Source: Methanimicrococcus sp. (GTDB taxonomy: Archaea; Halobacteriota; Methanosarcinia; Methanosarcinales; Methanosarcinaceae). From it: DNA of 6,650 bases. The DNA is taken from NCBI GenBank assembly GCA_009776675.1, contig WRNK01000064.1, positions 1-6,650 of the forward strand, written 5' to 3'. A program made the position numbers and the translations under genes. Shown piece by piece: positions 1 to 5,465 of this stretch. Under the pieces are notes generated by a model that saw nothing but the letters and a program-made list of their open reading frames with translations, was not told where the DNA came from and searched no databases. The first letter of the stretch is position 1; each line of letters opens with the position of its first letter.

Positions 1-46
1 TAACTATTAAAATTTAGCCTTTTATGATCCGGAATCAACCAGATTT

Positions 47-95
47 AAAATTTTAAAAGTCACAGAATCAAAATTTTAAAAATTTTTAAAGTCAC
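47..95. repeat. 17-bp direct repeat, two copies 32 bp apart
   Basis: AAAATTTTAAAAGTCAC at 47-63 recurs at 79-95 with a single A-to-T change. Each copy has an AT palindrome core followed by the less biased GTCAC, which makes the match better than simple A/T richness would give. The function is unknown. A regulator binding site or a remnant duplication are both possible. Confidence 0.4.
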
Positions 96-365
96 CAAAG
101 ACTCAAAAAAGAGAGAATGCGGCTGTTTTTAAAAAAGATAAAAAAGGCATATGAGAATAAAAACGAATCGAAAAACATAAAAACATTTAATTCTATTTGG
201 GTACACTTTAGGTCTTTGCAAACAAAATTTATTTTTTAATTTGAAAATTTCATAAAAAGTAATGAACAATTTTTGGAAAATAACCTTTAAATGTTATGAG
301 ACTCTTTTCAAAGGCAATTATTGAAACATTCATATAAAGGATGCACTTTTGCCTTCCCGTGAATT

Positions 366-420
366 CAATTTATTAAATCTTTAAAACTCTAAATATTAAT
401 CTTTATTAAATTAAAACGAT
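366..420 (+). promoter_or_regulatory. Probable promoter zone of the zinc-ribbon/aEF-1B unit
   Basis: Several archaeal TATA-like stretches lie here: TTTATTAAAT at 369-378, AAATATTA at 391-398 and TTTATTAAAT at 402-411. With initiation about 25 nt downstream, the first two would leave a short leader carrying the AAGGAG ribosome site at 427-432. The third would start transcription too close to that site. In sequence this A/T-rich the exact box cannot be chosen by eye. A further candidate, TTCATATAAAG near 330-340, would give a longer leader. Confidence 0.3.
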
Positions 421-439
421 CCTAAAAAGGAGAAAAAAT

Positions 440-604
440 ATGACAAAAATCGATAACTGCACAACTTGTGACATGAATCTTGTTGAACAAGGAAGCGTCC
501 GATTCCCCTGCCCGAAATGCGGTGCAAGCATCGGAAGATGCCAAAACTGCCGTGTTCTTGGCAACACCTACGAATGCAAAAAATGCGGATTCGTCGGACC
601 ATAA
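440..604 (+). CDS. Small zinc-ribbon protein with four CXXC motifs (HVO_2753-like)
   Basis: This encodes a 54-residue protein with four CXXC knuckles: CTTC (Cys7/Cys10), CPKC (24/27), CQNC (34/37) and CKKC (46/49). The C-terminus is KCGFVGP. The pattern is that of the archaeal zinc-finger micro-protein family typified by Haloferax HVO_2753, in which the eight cysteines form two zinc-binding pockets. In Haloferax that protein has been linked to motility and biofilm traits; its molecular role is not established. The ATG at 440 has a good Shine-Dalgarno, AAGGAG at 427-432 with a 7-nt spacer. The aEF-1B gene starts 35 nt after the stop on the same strand, so the two are probably co-transcribed. 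The family and this gene order are widespread in archaea, which supports a translation-related role (inference). It has no membrane segment or signal peptide. Confidence 0.9.
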   Translation: MTKIDNCTTCDMNLVEQGSVRFPCPKCGASIGRCQNCRVLGNTYECKKCGFVGP

Positions 605-639
605 TGAATTAAAATAAATCAAAAAAGAAGGTGAAATAT

Positions 640-909
640 ATGAGCGGTGTTGCTGCAGAAATAAAAGTTATGCCGGCAGATGCGGATACAGACTTAAATG
701 TTTTAAAAGAGAAACTGAAAGCTGCTGTCCCTGCAGGTGCCAGAATTAATGGCGAAATTACAGAAAAACCGATTGCGTTCGGATTAAAAGCACTTATGCT
801 TACCGTTGTTGTTGAAGATGGTGAAGGCGGCATTGAGCCCGTCGAAGACGCCTTCAACGCTGTCCCTGAAGCCGAAAGCGTCAGTATCGTAAACCTTGAC
901 AGATTGTAA
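640..909 (+). CDS. ef1b: Archaeal elongation factor 1-beta (aEF-1B), nucleotide exchange factor
   Basis: This 89-residue protein exchanges GDP for GTP on elongation factor 1-alpha, recycling it for delivery of aminoacyl-tRNA to the ribosome. The whole chain is the compact exchange domain, the usual size for archaea, which lack the extra N-terminal region of the eukaryotic factor. Recognisable parts are an N-terminal strand with AAEIKVMPADADTDL, the central PIAFGLKAL motif (44-52), and the acidic end running GEGGIEPVEDAF to a final LDRL. The start is ATG 640 rather than the in-frame GTG 631, because the Shine-Dalgarno-like GAAGGTG (627-633) overlaps the GTG and lies 6 nt before the ATG. Family members also commonly begin close to this point. 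It follows the zinc-ribbon gene, probably in one transcript, and a hairpin terminator lies 17 nt after its stop codon. Confidence 0.95.
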   Translation: MSGVAAEIKVMPADADTDLNVLKEKLKAAVPAGARINGEITEKPIAFGLKALMLTVVVEDGEGGIEPVEDAFNAVPEAESVSIVNLDRL

Positions 910-925
910 ACAAATCTTTCATAAA

Positions 926-970
926 TGAAATCGGTCATTGTACCGATTTCAAAAATCTTTATTCTGTTTT
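926..970 (+). terminator. Hairpin terminator after aEF-1B
   Basis: A perfect 10-bp inverted repeat pairs TGAAATCGGT (926-935) with ACCGATTTCA (942-951) around a 6-nt loop. It is followed by a T-rich run up to TTTT at 967-970. It lies 17 nt past the aEF-1B stop codon. Archaeal termination depends mainly on T-runs, so the T-rich tail may matter more than the stem. Confidence 0.55.
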
Positions 971-979
971 AAAAAATAA

Positions 980-1068
980 GTGATTGACAGAAGACATTCT
1001 GAAAATAGGGATGGAAAAAGATCGATAGACTTTTAAAAATCGGTGACTGACGGAAGGCATTCTGAAAA
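980..1068. repeat. Degenerate direct repeat, period 63 bp, two copies
   Basis: A 26-bp segment at 980-1005 recurs at 1043-1068 with three differences; the shared cores include GTGA-TGAC and CATTCTGAAAA. Each copy is preceded by TTTTAAAAA(A)T and followed by ATGGAAAAA, so the duplicated unit is about 63 bp. The second copy runs straight into the ATGG/poly-A array, whose first ATGG matches the one following copy one. The array may have grown by slippage from the end of this unit (inference). Confidence 0.65.
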
Positions 1069-1073
1069 AAAAA

Positions 1074-1185
1074 ATGGAAAAAAAATGGAAAAAAGAAATG
1101 GAAAAAAAATGGAAAAAGAAATGAAAAAAATGGAAAAAAAATGGAAAAAGAAATGAAAAAAATGGAAAAAAGGAAATGGAAAAAC
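1074..1185. repeat. Purine-rich minisatellite of ATGG/poly-A units, exact 32-bp period
   Basis: Two perfect 32-bp copies occupy 1098-1129 and 1130-1161. Each reads ATGG, eight A, TGG, five A, G, AAATG, seven A minus the next start. A partial third copy starts at 1162. A shorter 24-bp version at 1074-1097 lacks the last block. The plus strand is almost pure purine, with every T inside an ATG triplet. The array lies between two convergent genes and just past the thermosome terminator. Frames break within it, so it is not coding. Perfect identity between neighbouring copies implies recent slippage or recombination. Confidence 0.85.
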
Positions 1186-1204
1186 CAAAATTTGTTTTAA
1201 AAAA

Positions 1205-1239
1205 TTAAAAAAGAATGAACGGCTCAGCGGCGTTCATTC
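1205..1239 (-). terminator. Intrinsic-type terminator overlapping the thermosome stop codon
   Basis: On the minus strand GAATGAACG (1239-1231) pairs perfectly with CGTTCATTC (1221-1213) around a 9-nt loop. It is followed at once by TTTTTTAATTTTTTAAAA. The stop codon TGA (1226-1224) sits in the loop, and the upstream arm covers the Asn, Glu and Arg codons near the end of the gene. The stem plus T-run has the layout of a bacterial-style terminator, and the T-run alone would suit archaeal RNA polymerase. Confidence 0.7.
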
Positions 1240-2873
1240 AACTGTGGCGGAGCCTTTCCATCATAAGAGGAAGCCATATGCTCCGGTTTAACGTTTGGCA
1301 TTTCTCTTGTGTATTTGGCACGCAGAACTTCATCAATTCTTAAAACCATAACCGCTGCATCTGTTGCAGCTTTTAATGTATTGGATTTGACTCGATAGGA
1401 GTCAACAACGCCTTCTTTCATCATATCAACAATTTTTCCGGTGAAAACGTTGACGCCGGCATTCTTGTTTTTGGTGTGCGCCGCACGAAGCGCCAATGAC
1501 AAATCAATCACATCAAGTCCGCTGTTGCGGATTAATGCTTTTGGAAGCTCTTCAAGGGCCTGAGCATAACTTGAAATGACAGATTGTTCGTAGCCACCGA
1601 TTGTGGGGGCATAAGAAGATAAGCCGAGTGCGATTGCCATTTCCGATGCGCCGCCGCCGGCAACAATTTTGCCGTCTTCGATGGCGGATTTGACTACCCA
1701 AAGGGCGTTATCTAAACAAGTATCCACGCTGTCGGCATTTTGAAGTGTTTCGCCGCGAACAACGATGGTCGCTACTTTAGAGTGATAACCGCCGCGGATG
1801 TAAGTTTTACCACCACCATTTTTGGTATCTTGTTCAAGAACAGCGGCTTTGCCCAAATCATTCTCAGAAATGTCCCTTGGGTTTCTGACAATTCTGGCGC
1901 CTGTCGCATAAGAAACGTTTTCAATAATTTTTTCGTCAATCGGATGAGAAACAAAAATACCGCGCTTGTCAAAGTATTCCAAAACAATCGGTCTCACTGC
2001 TTTTGTAGTGAAGATGGCTGTTGCACCGGTATCGGCAATTGCTTTAGCAATATTCAACAAAGCTTCTTGTTTATTTTCAATAATCAGGTTGCGCTCTTCA
2101 GGAGTCCCGACATATACCTTAGAATCGACTTTTGTTTTGGTCACAGCAATTTCGGTATCAAGAACTGCGATTTTCGGGTTTTCGATCTTTTTCGGTGCTT
2201 TGTAGCTGAGTGCGGTTGTGTTTAAAGCCAATCCTTCAACAACTTCGATTTCATCCACACGTCTTTGAAGTTCAGCCACACGAATAATTTTGGTTCGGAC
2301 ATCTACAAAGCCGTCTTCTTCAACGATTTCTGCGGCTTTGATACAAATGTCGGCAAGCTTTTCTTTGTAAGCCTCCGCCACTTTTCCTGTCATGGATGTC
2401 ATCGCAGCTTTCTTTAAAATATCCGCACGATTTGCTTTCGTAACTTCCACTGTGGATTTTTCAAGAATTTCATGCGCTTTTTCTTCAGCCTTGCGGTAAC
2501 CATTAATAATGACGGTTGGATGAATTCCTTTTTTAATCATCTTTTCAGCCTTTTCAAGCAGCGCTGCCGCAAAAATAACGGAACCGGTTGTTCCGTCGCC
2601 GGCAGTCGATTCCATTGAGCGGGCCACTTCGACAATCATTTTAGCAGCAGGGTGTTCAATGCCGATATCCCTTAAGATGCCGGCACCGTCATTTGTCATT
2701 GTGACCATACCCAATTTATTAACCAGCATCTTGTCCATGCCTTTTGGACCAAATGTACTTTGAACCAATTTGGCAACAGCTTTGGCGGCTGCAATATTCA
2801 TAGAAAGAGCATCTCTTCCCTTTGTTCTGTCTTTACCCGGGTCTAAAACAATAATCGGACCTGTTTTTGCCAT
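1224..2873 (-). CDS. Divergent thermosome subunit (group II chaperonin)
   Basis: This 549-residue subunit belongs to the archaeal ATP-driven folding chamber, a cytosolic double ring whose lid is built from helical protrusions. Visible motifs are [10 protein letters not shown] (41-50), TNDGAGIL with Asp62 (60-67), IEHPAAKM (72-79), GDGTT with Asp93 (92-96), and Asp388 in CLDNALWVV followed by [12 protein letters not shown] (399-410). These match the nucleotide-binding and hydrolysis positions of the family. Length is usual. The sequence differs from typical thermosomes in several places: TNDGA is followed by Gly not Thr, the segment before GDGTT reads SMESTA, the usual ERAL-type segment is DTCL, and the C-terminus ends PPQLNERR with no GGM repeats. 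It may therefore be a divergent paralogue like the extra Hsp60 subunits of Methanosarcina (inference). ATG 2873 has AAGGAG 10 nt upstream. It is transcribed divergently from pheT and alone, with its own terminator. Confidence 0.93.
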   Translation of the reverse strand: MAKTGPIIVLDPGKDRTKGRDALSMNIAAAKAVAKLVQSTFGPKGMDKMLVNKLGMVTMTNDGAGILRDIGIEHPAAKMIVEVARSMESTAGDGTTGSVIFAAALLEKAEKMIKKGIHPTVIINGYRKAEEKAHEILEKSTVEVTKANRADILKKAAMTSMTGKVAEAYKEKLADICIKAAEIVEEDGFVDVRTKIIRVAELQRRVDEIEVVEGLALNTTALSYKAPKKIENPKIAVLDTEIAVTKTKVDSKVYVGTPEERNLIIENKQEALLNIAKAIADTGATAIFTTKAVRPIVLEYFDKRGIFVSHPIDEKIIENVSYATGARIVRNPRDISENDLGKAAVLEQDTKNGGGKTYIRGGYHSKVATIVVRGETLQNADSVDTCLDNALWVVKSAIEDGKIVAGGGASEMAIALGLSSYAPTIGGYEQSVISSYAQALEELPKALIRNSGLDVIDLSLALRAAHTKNKNAGVNVFTGKIVDMMKEGVVDSYRVKSNTLKAATDAAVMVLRIDEVLRAKYTREMPNVKPEHMASSYDGKAPPQLNERR

Positions 2874-2910
2874 AAAATAAACTCTCCTTATTCCGATAAC
2901 ATATCCGCAA

Positions 2911-2950
2911 ATATTAAATGAATCAACTGAAACATAAATAAATGATTTTC
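2911..2950 (-). promoter_or_regulatory. Candidate promoter of the thermosome gene
   Basis: On the minus strand GAAAAT (2950-2945) is followed by CATTTATTTATG (2944-2933), resembling an archaeal BRE plus TATA box. Initiation about 25 nt further on would give a leader of roughly 40 nt ending in the AAGGAG site (2889-2884). A second TATA-like element, GTTTTTTATA (3036-3027, minus), lies further upstream and is nearly as good. No recognisable heat-shock operator was found. Confidence 0.3.
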
Positions 2951-3082
2951 ACAATCAGATGATAAAAAATAATTTCAAAAAATGTTATCACCGTTTCGAA
3001 ATGTAACAAATAACTGATTAATATTCTATAAAAAACTAACGGTATTTAAAATTCAAGAGTGGTATGCTGAGAAGGAAAAATT

Positions 3083-3240
3083 GAAATGAAAAAAGAACGG
3101 ATGAAGAAATGAAAAAAGAGCGAATGAAGAAATGAAGAAAGAACGGATGAAAAAAGAACAGATGAAGAAATAAAGAAAGAGCGAATGAAGAAATGAAGAA
3201 AGAATGAATGAAGAAAGAATGGATGAAGAGAAGAGAGACA
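3083..3240. repeat. Purine-rich tandem array of 23-bp and 15-bp units
   Basis: Units of 23 bp made of GAAGAAAT plus GAARAAAGARCGRAT start at 3103, 3126, 3164 and 3187. A 20-bp first copy lies at 3083-3102. Shortened 15-bp units, lacking the first 8 bp, lie at 3149-3163 and 3210-3224, and a decayed purine tail runs to about 3240. Copies differ by one to a few bases. The plus strand is nearly all purine and almost every T is in ATG. The 23-bp period breaks the reading frame and stops occur, so the array is noncoding. It lies between two divergent promoters and resembles in style, though not in unit, the array beyond the other end of the thermosome gene. Confidence 0.85.
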
Positions 3241-3267
3241 GAAGTTATGAAAACAAAACGGAATAAT

Positions 3268-3320
3268 TCATATATCAAAGAAAGAGTTTATACGTCATTT
3301 CTTAAGTTTTTAAAAAATTA
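3268..3320 (+). promoter_or_regulatory. Candidate promoter zone of pheT
   Basis: TTTATA at 3287-3292, preceded by the purine-rich AAAGAAAGAG, resembles an archaeal BRE/TATA pair and would start transcription around 3313-3318, leaving a leader of about 30 nt. TTTTTAAAAAAT (about 3307-3318) is an alternative that would give an almost leaderless transcript. The choice cannot be made from sequence alone. Confidence 0.3.
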
Positions 3321-3347
3321 TTTTATGACTGACCGGGAAATCTAAAC

Positions 3348-4979
3348 ATGCCTGTTATTACTATTGATTCTAAGGATTTGGAGGCGCTTTCTCAAATTGA
3401 CCGAGAAACCATTATCAACAATGTCTCCATGATTGGTGCCGAGGTGGAGCGTATTGAAGATGAAACAATTGACATTGAATTTTTCCCAAACCGTCCGGAC
3501 TTGTATTGCGTCGAGGGCGTCTCTCGTGCAATGCGCGCTTTTTTAAATATTGAACCGGGACTAAAAACATATACCGTAAAACCCCCAAAAATTGAAATTA
3601 AAATTCAAAGAGAGGTTGTCGATGTGCGTCCGATTCTGGGATGCGCTGTTGTCCGCGGCTTAAAATTTACATCTTCCGGCATTAAATCGCTGATGGATTT
3701 GCAGGAAGACTTGCACTGGGCACTTGGAAGAGGGCGAAAAAAAGTCTCAATCGGCGTTCACGATATGGCAAAAATCAAAGCGCCGTTTGTTTACATGACA
3801 GAAAAGCCAAGCTTCGAATTTGTTCCGCTGGATCATACCGAAAAAATGACCATGTCCGAAATTTTGGAAAAACATGCCAAAGGCGTCAAATTCGCTCATT
3901 TGGTCAAAGACATGAAAAAATATCCGATCATCAAAGACAGCAATGAGAACATCTTGTCATTCCCGCCGATCATTAACGGCACATTGACAACTGTCACGGA
4001 ATCAACAAAAGAATTATTCATTGACGTCACCGGAACAAGCAAAGAAGTTTATGCCGCATTAAATATTGTCGTGACGTCCCTGGCAGAACGTGGCGGCATT
4101 GTTGAAGCCGTCAAAGTGATTCATCCGGACGGCTCGGAGATGATTTTGCCGGATTTGACGCCGGCTGTCCAGACAGTGGCGCTTGAAGAAATCAAAAAAC
4201 TCGTCGGATTTGAAATCAAACCCGATGAAGTGATTCAGGCTTTAAGAAAAATGGGATATGACGCAAAAGTTGTTTCAAATAAACCGATTGCTTTTGAAAT
4301 TTTGGTTCCGCCTTATCGTGCCGACATCATGCACATCGCCGACATCATTGAGGATGTTGCAATCGGCTACGGCTATGCAAACATTCCGGCAGAGCTGCCA
4401 AAAACCGTTACAACCGGAAAATCTCACCCGCTTTCCCGCTCAAGGCTTGCCGCCCAAGAAGCCATGATCAGCTTAGGCTACAGCCAAGTCATGCCGTTTA
4501 CATTGACCAGTGAAAAACTTCACTTTGAAAACATGAGACGTCCGGTCACAGACGATGTGACTTACGTTCTTCACCCGATCAGCGAAGATCAAACCATGGT
4601 CCGAACAACACTGATTCCCGGACTTCTTGAAATTTTGGCACTGAATCGCCACAGAGAGCTGCCTCAAAAACTTTTTGAAATCGGCGATGTCGCCGTTCAA
4701 AACAAAAACAAACAAAAAATCGCCGCCGTCTCCATTCACAACACGGCAAACTTTACGGAAATGTCTGAAGTCGTTGACGCCTTTTTAAGGGAAATGAAAT
4801 GCGATTATGATTTAAAAGAATCAAAAGATCCGGCATTTTTAAGCGGTCGGGCGGCTGACGTCTATTCAAACGGCAAAAAAATCGGTGTTTACGGCGAAAT
4901 TCATCCGGGTGTCTTAAACGCTTTTGATTTGGGATACGCCGTTATCGCTTTTGAAGCAGATATGGAGCATATTTTTTGA
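3348..4979 (+). CDS. pheT: Phenylalanyl-tRNA synthetase beta subunit, archaeal type
   Basis: This 543-residue beta chain forms the alpha2-beta2 enzyme that charges tRNA-Phe. It supplies tRNA contacts, structural support and the editing site that removes misactivated tyrosine. The N-terminal part carries the archaeal signature [18 protein letters not shown] (45-62). The B3/B4 editing region spans about 95-250 and includes [14 protein letters not shown] (127-140). The B5 domain spans about 270-350 and ends in [20 protein letters not shown] (321-340) with its acidic residues. A degenerate class II synthetase-like fold runs from about 360 to the end. Length and start MPVIT are as expected for archaea, which lack the bacterial N-terminal EMAP-like extension. 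ATG 3348 has only a weak upstream ribosome site. No pheS is present in this window, so the alpha chain must be encoded elsewhere. A toxin-antitoxin remnant follows on the same strand. Confidence 0.96.
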   Translation: MPVITIDSKDLEALSQIDRETIINNVSMIGAEVERIEDETIDIEFFPNRPDLYCVEGVSRAMRAFLNIEPGLKTYTVKPPKIEIKIQREVVDVRPILGCAVVRGLKFTSSGIKSLMDLQEDLHWALGRGRKKVSIGVHDMAKIKAPFVYMTEKPSFEFVPLDHTEKMTMSEILEKHAKGVKFAHLVKDMKKYPIIKDSNENILSFPPIINGTLTTVTESTKELFIDVTGTSKEVYAALNIVVTSLAERGGIVEAVKVIHPDGSEMILPDLTPAVQTVALEEIKKLVGFEIKPDEVIQALRKMGYDAKVVSNKPIAFEILVPPYRADIMHIADIIEDVAIGYGYANIPAELPKTVTTGKSHPLSRSRLAAQEAMISLGYSQVMPFTLTSEKLHFENMRRPVTDDVTYVLHPISEDQTMVRTTLIPGLLEILALNRHRELPQKLFEIGDVAVQNKNKQKIAAVSIHNTANFTEMSEVVDAFLREMKCDYDLKESKDPAFLSGRAADVYSNGKKIGVYGEIHPGVLNAFDLGYAVIAFEADMEHIF

Positions 4980-5022
4980 TTCAGGTGAAAAAAATTAAAA
5001 TCTTGTATGCTGTAAAGAATGT

Positions 5023-5029
5023 AGGAGGT
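5023..5029 (+). promoter_or_regulatory. Strong Shine-Dalgarno AGGAGGT deciding the nucleotidyltransferase start
   Basis: AGGAGGT is a full-length match to the anti-Shine-Dalgarno and lies 9 nt before TTG 5039. It is the best ribosome site in the window. It argues that translation begins at 5039 rather than at the upstream in-frame TTG 4976, which overlaps the pheT stop. Confidence 0.75.
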
Positions 5030-5038
5030 TTTCCGCTG

Positions 5039-5359
5039 TTGATAACCGACGAAATAATTCAAATAAAAAATGCAATTATTGAAGCGATACCGGCAGAGAC
5101 GATCTATTTATTTGGTTCTTACGCTCGCGGAACACCAAATGAAAACAGTGATTATGACTTTTATGTAATCATTCCTGACGGCAACATGAAACCTCTTGAA
5201 GCCGTTCAAAAAGCAAATATTTCGCTTTTAAAAGTAAGCTACCATACACCTGTAGATATTTTGGCTGACTATCGTAGCCGCTTTGAAGACCGCCGGCAAT
5301 TTAATACATTGGAAAGAAAAATTGCCCGCGAAGGAATTGTGCTGTATGAGAGAGCATGA
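5039..5359 (+). CDS. MNT-type nucleotidyltransferase antitoxin (MntA-like)
   Basis: This 106-residue minimal nucleotidyltransferase belongs to the DNA polymerase beta superfamily. It carries the GSX10DXD motif: Gly26-Ser27, then Asp38 and Asp40 in GSYARGTPNENSDYDFYVI. A third carboxylate, Asp73 in PVDIL, lies on a later strand, so the catalytic triad appears intact. In characterised MntA/HepT pairs such a protein adenylylates a tyrosine of the HEPN RNase toxin and silences it. The start is taken at TTG 5039 on the strength of AGGAGGT 9 nt upstream; extending to TTG 4976 would add 21 residues with no family resemblance. The stop overlaps the start of the HEPN fragment by 14 nt, the usual coupling in these modules. 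Since that partner is truncated, this may be an orphan antitoxin, possibly acting on a HEPN protein encoded elsewhere (inference). Confidence 0.88.
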   Translation: MITDEIIQIKNAIIEAIPAETIYLFGSYARGTPNENSDYDFYVIIPDGNMKPLEAVQKANISLLKVSYHTPVDILADYRSRFEDRRQFNTLERKIAREGIVLYERA

Positions 5360-5465
5360 TATTATAAACGAATGGTTAGAAGTCGCCTACGATGACTACA
5401 AATCAACTCAGCAAACGTTTATTTTTGCCAATTTCTTCTGCCGATTTCTTCTGCCTTTGAAATGA
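5346..5465 (+). pseudogene. Truncated HEPN toxin gene (HepT-like remnant)
   Basis: The frame opens at ATG 5346, overlapping the antitoxin stop, with AAGGA 10 nt upstream (5331-5335). Its first residues, MREHDIINEWLEVAYDDYKS, look like the N-terminal helix of HEPN proteins, which typically begin with a Trp-Leu-x-x-Ala-x-x-Asp pattern. After about residue 24 the translation changes to a hydrophobic string (IFANFFCRFLLPLK) that is only the antisense of the larC 3' end, and it stops after 39 residues. HEPN toxins of this type are usually over 100 residues, with an RX4-6H active-site motif in the C-terminal half, which is absent. The break falls at about 5415, next to the larC stop codon at 5419. 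A deletion or rearrangement joining larC to the toxin gene is the simplest explanation (inference). It should not encode an active RNase. Confidence 0.72.

Larger units (their letters stand above)
1..439. other. AT-rich gene-free region upstream of the zinc-ribbon/aEF-1B unit
   Basis: No convincing reading frame or RNA gene is visible on either strand. The stretch is very A/T-rich. It contains a near-perfect 17-bp direct repeat (AAAATTTTAAAAGTCAC at 47-63, and at 79-95 with one mismatch). It also contains a possible long-range stem (AAGGCAA at 311-317 with TTGCCTT at 349-355) enclosing a short wobble stem (CATTC/GGATG at 329-345). These may be chance in such a biased sequence. The right end should carry the promoter of the downstream unit. 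Whether the left end is the 3' flank of another gene cannot be told from this window. Confidence 0.6.
910..1223. other. Convergent intergenic spacer with repeats
   Basis: The spacer separates the 3' ends of aEF-1B (plus) and the thermosome gene (minus). From left to right it holds the aEF-1B terminator, a degenerate 63-bp direct repeat, a purine-rich tandem array, and the tail of the thermosome terminator. No gene is supported. A lysine-rich frame running from GTG 1043 to a stop at 1154-1156 is a by-product of the array, which has few stops in one frame and no ribosome site. Confidence 0.7.
2874..3347. other. Divergent intergenic spacer between the thermosome and pheT genes
   Basis: The spacer must contain the promoters of both flanking genes. 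The thermosome side (2874-3055) is A/T-rich with TATA-like elements. The middle (3083-3240) is a purine-rich tandem array. The pheT side (3241-3347) is again A/T-rich with TATA-like stretches. The minus-strand frame spanning 3036-3278 gives only a repetitive Phe/Ser/Leu/Ile string translated from the array, so I do not call it a gene. Confidence 0.7.

Noticed and set aside
631..639. GTG 631 as the aEF-1B start
   Set aside because: The GTG is part of the Shine-Dalgarno-like GAAGGTG, and ATG 640 has the right spacing and family N-terminus.
1043..1156. Lysine-rich 37-residue frame starting at GTG 1043
   Set aside because: It exists only because the purine array has few stops in one frame. It lacks a Shine-Dalgarno and any family resemblance.
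1740..2225. Plus-strand frame of 161 codons inside the thermosome gene
   Set aside because: It is the antisense shadow of a clearly conserved chaperonin gene, and its product has no recognisable motif.
2979..3008. Dyad operator around TTTCGAAA upstream of the thermosome gene
   Set aside because: Only the 8-bp core is palindromic and the flanks do not pair, so a heat-shock operator is not supported.
3132..3173. Possible coding origin of the second array (a 15-bp unit would encode MKKER-type repeats)
   Set aside because: Only short runs are in frame before the 8-bp insertions shift it and stops appear. It could be an ancient relic but nothing supports a gene.
3083..3240. CRISPR array
   Set aside because: The units are contiguous with no unique spacers and no cas genes nearby, so this is a simple tandem repeat.
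3036..3278. Minus-strand frame of 80 codons in the thermosome-pheT spacer
   Set aside because: Its product is a low-complexity Phe/Ser/Ile/Leu string translated from the tandem array. The 23-bp period is not a multiple of three, and there is no ribosome site, so it is a repeat artefact rather than a membrane protein.
4976..5038. Longer nucleotidyltransferase starting at TTG 4976 and overlapping pheT
   Set aside because: There is no ribosome site at 4976, the extra 21 residues do not look like the family, and a perfect AGGAGGT points to TTG 5039.
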